Shown piece by piece: positions 22,831 through 34,444 of a stretch of DNA of 64,000 nucleotides (position 1 is the first letter of the stretch; each line of letters begins with the position of its first letter). The notes beneath the pieces were generated by a model. That model did no database searches, was not told the origin of the DNA, and worked only from the letters and a program-made list of their open reading frames with translations. The DNA lies in the NCBI RefSeq assembly GCF_032884065.1, contig NC_088865.1, positions 45,487,732 to 45,551,731 on the forward strand, read 5' to 3'. The translations under genes and the position numbers were made by a program. The DNA is from Artemia franciscana. Lineage: Eukaryota; Arthropoda; Branchiopoda; Anostraca; Artemiidae.

Positions 22831-24490
22831 ATCAGGAAAGATTAAGGTTTTCAAATTTTCCAAGATGTTATAAGAGTTTCAAAAACTATAAAACTTGGAG
22901 GATTAAAAGGGGATGAGTAAAAGTTTGCTCTCTTGTCAACCTCAGTAAGTAAATCAACACCGTAACCTTCTTTAAACGGTCGGATAATGGTTTTTAGATC
23001 AGTGCTAAGTTGGGAATCCGCTCACTTGTGAACTATTTAAAATCAACCACTAAATTCTATAAACTAAGTATAATGCTGTGGTTTTGTGTTCCTAGTCCTA
23101 GAACCTTGCTGGAACCTTTATATGTATCTGAAGCTCCATATAGCTTCTGAAGCTGTTTTATTATAAAGCTTTATCTGAAGCTTGTGTTTTCAATTAAATA
23201 AAGATTGTTATATATTTGTTGGTATTGTTTTGCTAATATTATTTTTAAGTTTTTGATTATTTGCGTGTGCAAAGATAGTTCTTGCAAAGCCTTATAAAAG
23301 CTAATCTCATTGTCCCAAGAATCCAAATATTTTTAGTAATTCCAACCTGTTAAAATAGACCAAAATATCACGTCTTCTGCTTGAGAAAATTCAAATAGTT
23401 GTATGAGCTTTCAGATGAGTTTTGTTTTTTTTTGTCGAGAAAAATGCAGAGCAGGAACCGATTGAAACTGGACAGCGAAACGATCTTTCGAGGACTGGAA
23501 AAGGTATGATTACGTTAAATTTTGGCATACCGTTTGTTCCACGCTGTTACTAGATATTACCAATTTCCTTTTCAAATACTAGAATGTTCGTTTAGTAAAA
23601 AGAAGATACCGGTACTTTAGATGATAATACTCAAGAAGTACATATAACGGTCTTAGTGTGCACACCTCATATGTTTAAAAATGACAGTTTTTCAGGACAA
23701 GAAAGGAAACTCATTACGCTACTTCTTCTGTCGGTTTTAAATAAAATGGCACAAATATGGTGGTGCTTCTCAAAATACTTTTGAAAAACATTTGCTTAGA
23801 TAATTAATACATACAAGGAATAGGTCAATTAATTGCGTATTTTACAAGGTATGTGTACAAGACATCAGTCAAACTTCTCTTCATAAAACAAATGTGCAAT
23901 TTATTCCTTTTGAATAAGAAGGAATTACGTAAGTACCTGAAATAAGCCACTTACACCACTTGGAGGTTAGTTCTAGTGTAATAACTCAGGAATCAAAAGT
24001 AAAATACATCGCTTGCCTGAAACCATTTTGCCTGGTCTTTGAATTATAACTTCTGAGACAGGTTAGGCCTGGGCAAAGCGTTTTGAATCGCAAAATGCAA
24101 AACATCACTAAACTACCAGGAACTATACAAATGGTGAACGGAATGTGTTGACTAAATTTAAAACATGATCTCGTGTCAAACCTCCTACAGAATTCAGGTT
24201 TTGCAATTTTTGTTTTAATGCGTTTTTCAATTCAAATATAATTGATTTTATTGATAGAAAAAAAAAATACGGAGAAGCCGATATCTTTTGGTTTTTTTTT
24301 TCTTCTAAAAACACCTCAAGTCTAACGCCTAATATCTCATAATGTGGAGAACATGCGTCAAAGTTTTGTTTACTAAAAACTCATAGCTTTGTTTTATTTT
24401 TTAATTTCCTTGGCCTTCACGCAATTATGCAAAGTGTCTTGAGAGACTTGTCAAATCTGCCTAAGGGTTTGAATGTAAAATTTTCAGGAA
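22831..24490. other. Region without a supported gene
   Basis: AT-rich, apparently single-copy sequence. The 63-codon minus ORF (24,123-24,314) is low-complexity. Nothing else is supported. Confidence 0.5.
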
Positions 24491-24499
24491 ATGTTGAGG

Positions 24500-25480
24500 G
24501 TAGAAGGTGAACTGAATCACAACACATCGTCTACATGCAGTTTGTCTAAAGGAAGCATGAGCAATATCTTACGACAGGTTTGTTGTGTGAAATTTAAACT
24601 TAGAGGGCTCGTTGTGGGGGATATTGAACTAACCAAAAGACAATATTTACATTCTAATACTACTGCCTCTGCTCATACTACTTCTACTACTATTGTAAGT
24701 ACTATTACTACTGCTGCTACAGATACTATTATTAATTCTACTACTGCAACTGCTACTGCTGCTAATATTATTGTTGCTACTGTACTACTGCTAGTAAAGC
24801 TAAGCCAACCACTATTGATTCTACTGCTACTACTACTATTACTAATGTTGCTACTACTGTTGCTACTGGGGAAAAATTATTAAGGCCAATAAATCTGGGA
24901 AAACTGAAACAGTATTGAACTAAATCAAAACACACTATTCGCATACAAGTTGTCAAGAGGGTGTATCAGTAATGCTTCAGGAACGGTATATGTTTTTAAG
25001 CTGAAACTTTCAGCGTGTATTAAGGGGTATATTGAAGAAAAACAAAGGTGCTATGCGCATACTACTATTAATACTACTTTTGCTACTAAGACTAATGCTA
25101 CTACGCAAGCTAAGGGTAATAAGGAGAAGCCTGTAAGGAATATTTTGGCGGATCTTGAACTAAATCAAAACGATCTATAAGCATGTATATTGTCAGCAGA
25201 CTGACAGAAAAATATCTCAAGAACAGATTACATATTCAGTTGGACGTTTTGGGTAAACTGTGGAGGATTGTTAACTATCCAAAAGAAACTATGTATATAA
25301 TATTAAGGCTACTACTGCGATAGCTGTATCTAATGACGCTAAGGGTATTAAGGTGAAACTCTTAGGGAACGTCTAGGGATTGTTTCAAATTAAACGAATG
25401 AAACTATATGCATGAAGGTTTTCAAAAGGGTATGTATGCAATATCTTGGCCAGCGCAGCGCTATTATAGATGGCAATAAC
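24500..25480 (+). repeat. Family T tandem units with (CTA)n blocks
   Basis: Units start with GAACTAAATCAAAACAC-like sequence at about 24,503, 24,917, 25,156 and 25,383 (spacing 414, 239 and 227 bp). Each is followed by CATGnAnnTTGTCnnAAGGG and then a run of TACTACTGCTAC-like triplets; the first triplet block (about 24,655-24,870) is much the longest. A 130-codon ORF at 24,491-24,883 owes its Thr/Leu-rich tail to the triplets. I do not regard it as a gene. Confidence 0.65.
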
Positions 25481-25853
25481 TTTGAAACTTCTATAGGAAT
25501 TAGTCTAAAAGGTAAAATAAAGTTCCTGGGAGTCAACATTGATTGGAAGGTAGGCAGCCCTCTTTCCAACTCTATTTTTTAAACAAAACCTTTCAATATT
25601 TTGAGCTAGCCATTTTATTCAGCATAGCTAAATGGTTTAGTAACAATGTCTCTAAGGTTCTAAGTGTGTCAACCCCCCACAGTTATGCAATTCTTCCATT
25701 ATGCTTTAAAACTAAATTTTCTTTGAAAAATTAATTTTATGGCACTGTATGTATATATTTTCCAATAAGACAGAGAAATAGAGTTTGACTCGGTTATTTA
25801 TTGTAAGTCCTGTTCGTTTTTGGTTTCAATTATTTATTGTTGGTGGTCTGTCG

Positions 25854-25953
25854 NNNNNNNNNNNNNNNNNNNNNNNNNNNNNNNNNNNNNNNNNNNNNNN
25901 NNNNNNNNNNNNNNNNNNNNNNNNNNNNNNNNNNNNNNNNNNNNNNNNNNNNN
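25854..25953. other. Assembly gap of 100 N
   Basis: Exactly 100 unknown bases, the usual placeholder for a gap of unspecified size. Continuity and order across it are therefore scaffold inference. Confidence 0.99.
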
Positions 25954-26339
25954 TAGAAATTAAATAGACAATCAATGCAAACAAACATACAATAGATACT
26001 AATATAAATGAGTAAATAAATCTTAAAAGTATTGAAACTTAAATTCATTATGCAAATTAAGCTTGAAACAAACAAAATCAATACAAACAGGAGTTCGGGT
26101 ATCGCCTCCTTCTATCTCTGTAAAATTCTAAAACATATTGCGTCGTTGGAGCTGTACTGAAAACGAATGATAATACAAATATTTTCTTCTGTACTTAATA
26201 TTGAAAATAAACATTAAAATTACAGTAAAATTTTGAACTAATGAGCTTTAAGTTTGGCTAGTTCAAAATTCACCTCAACATGCCTTGAAAGTATCTTATT
26301 GACAATCTTAGCCTCAATAGTATAGGTCATAGTAGTTTT

Positions 26340-26740
26340 AGTTTAGTTTAAAATCCCCAAAATATTCCCTAAAGCTTTCACTCTAATACCCGTAGCTTCA
26401 ATAGACGTAGTCGTCTTAGCAGTAGCAATAGCAGAAACAGTGATAACATGCACACTGAATCCTTTTGGTAAGATCAAAATTCCCCTAAGCATGTCCTGGA
26501 AGTTTCGACTTAATACTCTAAGCCGACAACCTGTAAACATATATTTTGTTTTAATTTAGTGCAAACTTCCCTCTAAAAACTTCCTGAAACTTTAACCTTA
26601 ACGCTATTATCCTTAGTAGTGGCATTAGTATTGGTAGTAGTAATTTACACATGGTGCCTTTAATTAGTTCAAAATCCACCTCAACACTACCCTACAAGTT
26701 TCAACTTAATACTTTAAGCGTTACTGAGATTTTAAAGGTT
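26340..26740 (-). repeat. Family T repeat, inverted relative to 24.5-25.5 kb
   Basis: Two units in reverse orientation, with GAAGTTTCGACTTAATACT, TTTTGTTTTAATTTAGTGC and TAGTAGTAATTTAC landmarks. The 65-codon ORF at 26,343-26,540 is part of the repeat. Confidence 0.6.
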
Positions 26741-27020
26741 TTAGGCTATTTTTCCGCAGCTGCATAAATTTGTTTTCGAAATAACATTTTACGCTAAAAA
26801 CTTATTGAGACAATAGCTATCGGTCCTAAATGAAGTAGAAGTATATTTTTTTTCCACTGGCTAGTTTTTTTTTAATATTTCCTTCGAATAGACTTAATTT
26901 CAATCCTGCCATTAATTTTCACTCAAAGAGGTTTAGTATTCTAAGAAAAAAAAATGGCAACTGTTGGGTTAAGACAAGTCTAAAAAAGAAGACACCAATA
27001 TTCTTAAGAGCGGGAGGGTT
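26741..27020 (+). repeat. Diverged copy of module G
   Basis: It shares AGGTTTTAGGCTATTTTTC, CATTCAAAGAnGTTTnGTATTCTAAGA-like sequence, and GTTGGGTTnAGACAAGTCT through AAGAGCGGGAGGGT with 31,385-31,700 (same orientation) and 28,690-29,010 (inverted). It is more diverged than those two are from each other, so it is the oldest of the three copies. Confidence 0.75.
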
Positions 27021-27281
27021 TGCAAGCACTATCTCAGGAACTGTTTAGATTATTAAGTTATTCAGTTATTATAGCTGGTTAGATTAATATGTAATTTATG
27101 TTCGTTTTGGGATTTATTTATTTATTTATTTTATTGTCATTTTTAGTTGAAACTTTTCACTTTAATTGTTGGCAAAGAACTTCATTTTCATTCAGAATAT
27201 ATAACTGGTGATACGGCTTCCAAACAATATCTAACTTAATAAGGATTATTTGGTTTTTAGGTTGTTGCTAGCCCAATTTAC

Positions 27282-27421
27282 CTGCAGAGTAGCTTTGGCA
27301 GTTCTCATTGCACGGACTCTGCTAAGAAAATCAGAGACAGCTCGTACTGTGTTGGAAATGTGTGAATCAATGGTGGCAAGATGTTTTGTTTCATTAACAA
27401 GTCGGTTTTTTTGAATATATA
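27282..27421 (-). CDS. Possible exon of an unidentified protein
   Basis: The minus strand is open across this stretch and ends at a good donor (CTGCAG then GTAAATT). It would encode NRLVNETKHLATID, then SNTVRAVSDFLSRVRAMR, then TAKATLQ, a plausible amphipathic helical segment with balanced composition, unlike the surrounding AT-driven frames. The 5' edge is weak: the only nearby AG (27,423-27,422) lacks a pyrimidine tract. The plus strand is also open. I do not recognise the family; it could be a downstream exon of a minus-strand gene or chance. Confidence 0.3.
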
Positions 27422-28012
27422 CTTTTAAATAAATATACTAAATTTACTATCTAGTGTGAAATTAATCTTTGTTTGGTATATTTTGATTTTTGCATATAAA
27501 TGTTGTGTTCTTTTTCTCAATATAATTCATCTTCATTTTTAGTGATTTGTTTTCTCAGATATCTATTTGTGTTGATGAAAAAATTCTGACGCTATTGTTT
27601 TTACTTACTGGAAAACAAATTGAGTTTTTACTCTATTTCTATACTCTCATATAGGTCTTTTTTGTGTTCTTTTTTTTTTTGCAATTTCTCATTTTTTTAG
27701 AACTTTAATTTTCTCTATTTCTACACGTTATTTTTGTCTCAGGCTGTCCAAAATTGTCCCTATATAAAAGAAAGTTTGTCTCTAAACAAATACTTAAGCC
27801 AAATTTCAATCACTTGTTGATAAAATCGAATTGCTTATGACTACAGAGGCAATTCTGCATCATCTACGCAATATCAAAAGTTATTCTAACTTAAACATTA
27901 AAAAGTATTTTTTGTAAACCAACAAACCAGAGTGAAGATATAGAGCAGATTTTTTTTTTGTTAGGAATAGTGGATAGTTATTATTAGTGGATTTACTATT
28001 ATAGTTATTATT
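27422..28012. other. Region without a supported gene
   Basis: T-rich sequence, no exon or repeat landmark seen. Confidence 0.5.
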
Positions 28013-28145
28013 ATTATTGTTATATATTGTTATTATTATTATTGTTATATTATTATTATTATTTTTTTGTTATATTATTATTATTATTATTATTGTTATA
28101 TTATTGTTATATATTATTGTTATTATTATAGTTATTATTATTAGT
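28013..28145 (+). repeat. (TTA)n-type microsatellite
   Basis: Imperfect runs of TTATTATTATTATTG over about 130 bp. The 73-codon ORF across it is a repeat artefact. Confidence 0.95.
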
Positions 28146-28454
28146 GGATTGCTAGGGATAGTTAGGGATAGTGGCTATGTGTCGGCTACTGGCAGCTATG
28201 TGTCGGTCTTGCAGCTTACCAGGTCTTGCAGATTTTAGACTGATTTTAGTTACAGATTTCCAGTCTTCAGTCAATCACTGACTAAGCTCAAAGCTAGATG
28301 CTCTGGACAATTTTTGAATTGCAGCGTGATTGAGCTAAGGCTACGTTAATTTGCCCCTAAAACTAATACAGTTAAATTTTTTCTGATGTTTCTGATGGCT
28401 AGGATTCTATATGATGGTTAGGTTTCTATAACAATTCGATTCTATGTGCATCAC

Positions 28455-29593
28455 TGAGTGATTTCCCCAACAAAAAACTTACTGAACAGTTGCGAAACTA
28501 CCTACTCAACTGCAGCGTTTTGGATTTATAATCGTCGTGTAATCACATAGAGATGTCAAATTTCCCTACCATAAAATCAATTGGGAACAAGTAAAAGCTA
28601 GACAAAACAGCAGATTTAAGCTTGGAACAAAAATACATTTCACAGAGGTGCCATAGCATTCATTGAGTAATGTCGTTTAAAGTAGCTATTAGGGTACCCT
28701 CCCGCTCTTCAGAATATTGGTGTCTTTTTTCTTAGACTTGTCTCAACCCAACAGCTGCCATTTTTTCTTCTTAGAATACAAAACTTCTTTGAATGAAAAT
28801 CAATAGCAGGCTTGAATTCAAGTCTAACGGAAGGAAATTTTATAAAAAAAATAGTAGGTGGGAAAAAATCATAGCTGTACTTGATAAGCAAATGGTAGGT
28901 ATTTTCTCAATAGGTCTTTAGCGTAGAATGTTATTTCGAAAAGAAGTTTATGAGGCTGCAGAAAAATAGCCTAAAACCTTCAAAATTTTACGTCCCCTCC
29001 CTTCACTATATGAAGATTTCTTATGCAAAAGTGGAGTTTTTCTGTAAAAAAAAACTACATTTCATTTAAATATTTTGTTTAGCTAATTACAGATATATAA
29101 ATCTCCTTCCAAGTAAATCCTCCTTCCAAGTAATACAGCTCTTATTTTACTGCCTGTGCAAAAAAATAATTTTCCTTATTTTTCAAGCTAAAGGACTGTT
29201 TCCTTAATAGGTTTTTCTGCCCTGAGGACCTTAATGGTGTAGTTTTGTGTCAATCCAACGCAGTTTGTTTAAGGATTTCCGGCTATTTATTGAAATTTCC
29301 ACAAGTTTCTTTTAAAAATAACACATAGTAGAAAGGTTAACCAGGATATTACCATTGATGAATCAGCTACAAACGTCAATTTTTCTCACTAGCTAGACTT
29401 TCTTAAAACGTCTTTTTTAAATTTTGGTTACTATAGACTGAGGTTCATCCTTTAGTAGGTTGCAGCTTACGCTGCAACCATTGTAAACTTTTTTGTCTTA
29501 AACGTATATTATTTTCTCCTGAGACACTTTGTATCGAAGGGATAGTTGCAGAGACCTTGGAGGGTATTAATGCAATTAGACAGTGAAAATTCA
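28455..29593 (+). repeat. Left arm of a second inverted duplication (module G)
   Basis: Reverse complement of 30,768-31,930. Anchor pairs include AGTGATTTCCCCAACAAAAA (28,459) with its inverse near 31,925, the GGGTACCCTCCCGCTC segment (28,691) with 31,680, and GACACTTTGTATCGAAGG (29,523) with 30,835. The spacer is about 1.17 kb. No coding sequence is recognised; ORF 28,709-28,891 minus is a shadow. Confidence 0.9.
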
Positions 29594-30500
29594 ATTCTGA
29601 TTTCAAAAAGTTAAAACTGGTTTAAAAGCAGCCAGGCTCCTCCCCCGTTCTTTTATTATTCCCCCGCTGCAGAATCTTTAAAGACATTCTCCAAAAATTG
29701 TGAAGTAGCCACATTGTTTGAAACAGTCAAGAAGTTTGATAAACATGACTCCTGTAATGGCATTGCGCCAAGAAACCCAGAGGGAGGGTCATAGATAATT
29801 TGTTTTGTCAATTGCTTGTGCGCGGGTTTTATCATACGTAGCGCAATATTGATGACCAAGTGAAACTAAAGTAGACACAATGGTTATTTTTTTTTTTTTT
29901 TTTTACCAAGAGAAGTAGCGGTTGCAAAAACTTTGGAAAAGATTCAACCTATTTGAAATTAAAAGTTTTAGTGCCTTTTTCTACAGTTAGAAGGGACGGG
30001 AGGGCTAACAGTCCTCTTCCTTGCACCTTCCCCCCACCAAAGACATCCAGTCAAATTTTTGACACAGTCATCTGGTTCGGCATAGTTGAAAGGTTAAGTA
30101 ACCATCAATTCCCAAAACGTATCTAATCGAAATTTTGGGATAGCCATTTTGTTCAGTGTTGTTGAAAGGTCTAGTAATTATGTCTTTGACAACCCCCATA
30201 CTCTCTCAAGACGAGACCCTTATTTGCACCTAACTGAAAAAATGGCTATGGATTGTCAGTTTAGTATGCATATACTGATATATATCCCTTAAAGTTTTAA
30301 TAATATTTGATTTATTACAGATAAAAAGTGAAAATATTTTAAACGTATTTTGTTTACTTAAATCATACTATAAATAACCAATTCAGACTCAAAACGAGCA
30401 AAAATTCAAATGACTAGGGCTGACAACCCCCATGCTTTCTCAAGACCAGAATACAGTTTGCACTTTACTGAAAACACAACATATTAAAAAAAATTCACTT
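29330..30500 (+). repeat. Direct-repeat module H, copy 1
   Basis: Matches 32,370-33,590 in the same orientation, offset about 3,040-3,090 bp. Shared landmarks: GGTTGCAGCTTACGCTGCAACC (a hairpin), TTCTTTTATTATTCCCCCGC, a poly-T tract (18 T at 29,887-29,904 against 62 T in copy 2) and AGTAGCGGTTGCAnAAACTTTGG. ORF 29,656-29,859 minus lies in the repeat, with no recognised motif. Confidence 0.9.
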
Positions 30501-30830
30501 TGTTTTTAATAATTTTCACTGTCTAATTACAAGACCAGAACACAGTTTGCACTTTAGGCCTACTGAAAACACAACATATTAAAAAAAATTCACTTTGATT
30601 TTAATAATTTTCACTGTCTAATTACATGAACACCCTCCAAGGTCTCTGCAACTATCCTTTCGATACAAAGTGTATTGTATCGAAGAACACCTTTCTCAAG
30701 ACCAGAACACAGTTTGAACTTTACTGAAAACACAACATATTAAAAAAAATTCACTTTGTTTTTAATAATTTTCACTGTCTAATTACATGAACACCCTCCA
30801 AGGTCTCTGCAACTATCCCTTCGATACAAA
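30440..30830 (+). repeat. Local triplication, ~90-165 bp units
   Basis: CAAGACCAGAAnACAGTTTG followed by ACTGAAAACACAACATATTA and TTTTCACTGTCTAATTAC occurs three times (about 30,440, 30,531 and 30,696). The second and third units carry an added ATGAACACCCTCCAAGGTCT segment that also forms the inner edge of the inverted duplication. Confidence 0.85.
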
Positions 30831-31930
30831 GTGTCTCAGGAGAAAATAATATACGTTTAAGACAAAAAAGTTTACAATGCAACCATTGTAAACTTTTACA
30901 ATGGTTACAGCGTAAGCTGCAACCTACTAAAGGATGAACCTCAGTCTATAGTAACCAAAATTTAAAAAACACGTTTTAAGAAAGTCTAGCTAGTGAGAAA
31001 AATTGACGTTTGTAGCTGATTCATCAATGGTAATATCCTGGTTAACCTTTCTACTATGTGTTATTTTTAAAAGAAACTTGTGGAAATTTCGATAAATGGC
31101 CAGAAATCCTTAAACAAACTGCGTTGGATTGACACAAAACTACACCATTAAGGTCCTCAGGGCGAAAAACCCTATTAAGGAAACAGTCCTTTGGCTGGAA
31201 AATAAGGAAAATGACTTTTTTTGCACAGGTAAGAAAATAAAAGTTGTATTACTACTTGAAGGAGGATTTACTTGGAAGGAGATTTATATATCTGTAATTA
31301 GCTAAACAAAATATTTAAATGAAATGTAGTTTTTTCAGAAAAACTCCACTTTTGCATAAGAAATCCTGTTATAGTGAAGGAAGGGGAGGTAACATTTTAA
31401 AGGTTTTAGGCTATTTTTCTGCAGTCCCGTAAATTGCTTTTCGAAATAACATTATACTCTAAAGACCTATTGAGAAAATACCTACCATTCGCTTATCAAG
31501 TACAGCTATGATTTTTTCCCACCAACTAATTTTTTTTTAGAATATTTCCTTTCAATAGGCTTGAAGTCAAGCCTGCTATTGATTTTCATTCAAAGAAGTT
31601 TTGTATTCTAAGAAGAAAAAATGGCAGCTGTTGGGTTGAGACAAGTCTGAGAAAAAAGACACCAATATTCTGAAGAGCGGGAGGGTACCCTAATAGCTAC
31701 TTTAAAAGACATTACTCAATGAATGCTATGGAACCTCTGTGAAATATGTTTTTGTTCCAAGCTTAAATCTGCTGTTAGGTCTAGCTTTTATTTGTTCCCA
31801 ATTGATTTTATGGTAGGGAAATTTGACTTCTCCATGTGATTACAAGACGATTATAAATCCAAAACGCCACAGTCAAGTAGGGTAGTTTCGCAACTGTTCA
31901 GTAAGCTTTTTGTTGAGGAAATCACTTAGT
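30768..31930 (-). repeat. Right arm of the second inverted duplication
   Basis: Inverted partner of 28,455-29,593, highly similar by eye with small indels. Its outer edge meets a family A 5' fragment at 31,934. Contains a perfect-looking hairpin at about 30,872-30,925 (GCAACCATTGTAAAC with GTTACAGCGTAAGCTGCAAC nearby). Confidence 0.9.
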
Positions 31931-31933
31931 GAT

Positions 31934-32345
31934 CAAACAGTTCGTGGTAACAAACTGTAGTAAGGAGCGACCCGGCTCAATAGTAACCGAAACTCTAAAA
32001 AATGGAATTTTGATACCAATAGTTACATCAAAAGAATTGCATTTTAATGCTGATTTTAAATATATAAGTTTCATCTGGATCAGTTATACCCATCAAAAGT
32101 TACGAGCCTGAGAAAATTTGCCTCATTTTAGAAAATAGGGGGAAACACCCCCTAAAAGTCATATAATCTTAAGGAAAATCACACCATCAGATTCAGCGTA
32201 TCAGAGAATCCTATTATAGAAGTTTCAAGCTCCTATCTACAAAAATGTAGAATTTCGCATTTTTTGCCAGAAGACAGATCACAGATGCGTGTTTATTTGT
32301 TTTTTTTTGTTGTTGTTGTTTTTGTTTTTTTTTTCCCAGGGGTAG
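31934..32345 (+). mobile_element. Family A element, 5' fragment
   Basis: Begins AAACAGTTCGTGGTAAC, followed by AGTAAGGAGCGACCCGGCTC and the body as far as the T-rich tract before TTTTCCCAGGGG. The rest of the element is missing. It sits exactly between the inverted arm and direct-repeat copy 2 of module H. Confidence 0.9.
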
Positions 32346-32369
32346 AAAGATTAATTTTTTTTCCCACAT

Positions 32370-32925
32370 AGTAGAAATATTAACCAGAATATTACCAATA
32401 ATGAATCAGCAACAAACGTTAATTTTTCTCACTAGCTAGACTTTCTTAAAACGTTTTTTTTTTTTTAATTTTGGTTACTATAGACTGAGGTTCATCCTTT
32501 AGTAGGTTGCAGCTTACGCTGCAACCATTGTAATCTTTGTTGTCTTAAACGTATATTATTTTCTCCTGAGACACTTTGTATCGAAGGAATAGTTGCAGAG
32601 ACCTTGGAGGGTATTAATGCAATTAGACAGTGAAAATTCAATTCTCATTTCAAAAAGTTTAAAGTGGTTGAAAAGCAGCCAGTCTCCTCCCCCGTTCTTT
32701 TATTATTCCCCCGCTGCAGAATCTCTAAAGACATTTTCCAAAAATTGTGGGGTAGCCACATTGTTTGAAACAGTCAAGAAGTTCGATAAACATGCCTCCT
32801 GATAATGGCACTGCGCCAAGAAACCCAGAAGGAAGGTCATAGATAATTTGTTTTGTCAATTGCTTGTGCGCGGGCTTTATCATATGTAGCGCAATATTGA
32901 TGACCAAGTGAAACCGAAGTAGACA

Positions 32926-32992
<67 letters not shown>

Positions 32993-33590
32993 CAAGACAT
33001 TTCATAAAGAAGTAGCGGTTGCAGAAACTTTGGAAAAGATTCAACCTATTCGAAATTAAAAGTTTTAGTGCCATTTTCAACAGTTAGAAAGGACTGGAGG
33101 GCCAACAGTCCTCCTCCTTGTACCTACCCCCCACCAAATACATCCAATCATATTTTTGACACAGTCATCTGGTTCGGCATAGTTTAAGGTTTCAGTAGCC
33201 ATCAATTCCCAAACTAATCAAATTTTGGGATACCCATTTTGTCCAGTGTTGTTGAAAGGTCTAGTAATTATGTCTTTGACAACCCCCATACCCTCTCAAG
33301 ACGAGACCCTTATTTGCACCTAACTGAAAAAATGGCTATGGATTGTCAGTTTAGTATACATATACTGATATATATTCCTTAAAGTTTTAATAATATTTCT
33401 GTTATTGAAGTTAAAAAGTGAAAATCCTTTAAACGTATTTTGTTTACTTAAATCATACAATAAATAACCAATTCAGACTCAAAACGAGCAAAAATTCAAA
33501 TGAGTAGGGCTGACAACCCCCATGCATTCTCAAGACCAGAACACAGTTTGCATTTTACTGAAAACAAAACATATTAAAAAATTTTCACTT
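32370..33590 (+). repeat. Direct-repeat module H, copy 2
   Basis: Second copy of 29,330-30,500, with the same order of landmarks. ORFs at 32,593-32,802, 32,725-32,928 and 32,880-33,080 are readings of the repeat or of its poly-T tract. Confidence 0.9.
32929..32990 (+). repeat. Poly-T tract, 62 bases
   Basis: Uninterrupted run of T. The equivalent site in module H copy 1 has only 18 T, so the tract has expanded or is poorly resolved. Confidence 0.98.
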
Positions 33591-34444
33591 TGTTTTACTT
33601 TTTGTAAATGTTCTTACTAGATTTATCAAGGGAGAAGTTTTCCCCCTTGTACTCCAATTACAGCGCGAATGTCTGATGCCCCTTTAAGAGTAACAACAGA
33701 TTGAAGGCAAGAAGCCCTTCTCTCAAACCCAATCATTTTCCAAGCGCATCCAGTCAAAAAAAAAAAGACAACCATTTTGTCCAGCACAGTAAAACGGTCC
33801 AGCAACTATATCTTTAGGGATGTCAGCCCTCACAACTATGCAATTGGCCCATTATACTTTAAAACCAAATATTATTCTAAAAGTAGATCAAAACACATTT
33901 TGTTAAATGGTTGCCAATAGACACCTCACCCATATATAAAAACGACTGGGGTTATTAAGTTGAAACTTTTGGGAATACTACTATTACTACTTCTGTTCTC
34001 AATGTGTCCCCTGGAAAGGTTAGACGATCGCACGTTCTTACGATTCAGGTAAATAAAAAGTGCATAAATATATCCAGGTTGTCAGAGAGCATAGATGAAA
34101 TCCTTTGGGAATGGCATTAAATTTTATTTCTCACATCAACTTTAGAAGCTATAAAATCAAATTAAAAAATAGTATTTGTGTCATGATTAAAAATTGTTCA
34201 AAAAGTTTCTCCAACATGCAAATAGCAACCCATCTAACCAGGCGGTTCTAATGTAATACTTCTTATTTTGATCTGACGCTATTCTTAGGAAATATGGGCT
34301 ATTGTATTTCTTAGTATTAGATGTGATGTCTCTTACCAGAATGCAAGCTACCACTGCAGTCCGGATATACAACTATATCTACATACTTTTTATAATGTTA
34401 AAAGTCCTATTTTGATCATCGTTTGCAAGATGATTTGCTATTAC
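33591..34444. other. Region without a supported gene
   Basis: Contains one short family T echo (ACTACTATTACTACTTCTG at about 33,977) and otherwise no recognised feature. The 61-codon ORF at 34,187-34,372 has no motif. Confidence 0.5.

Noticed and set aside
23442-23501. A short open segment between TTTTTGTCGAG and GGTATGAT containing EQEPIE, like the TDP-43 N-terminus
   Set aside because: Only four residues match, the continuation does not fit the family, and the acceptor is weak. Too little to call an exon.
24491-24883. A 130-codon Thr/Leu-rich ORF that could look like a membrane protein
   Set aside because: The hydrophobic tail is translation of a CTA/CTG triplet block, and the rest belongs to a dispersed repeat.
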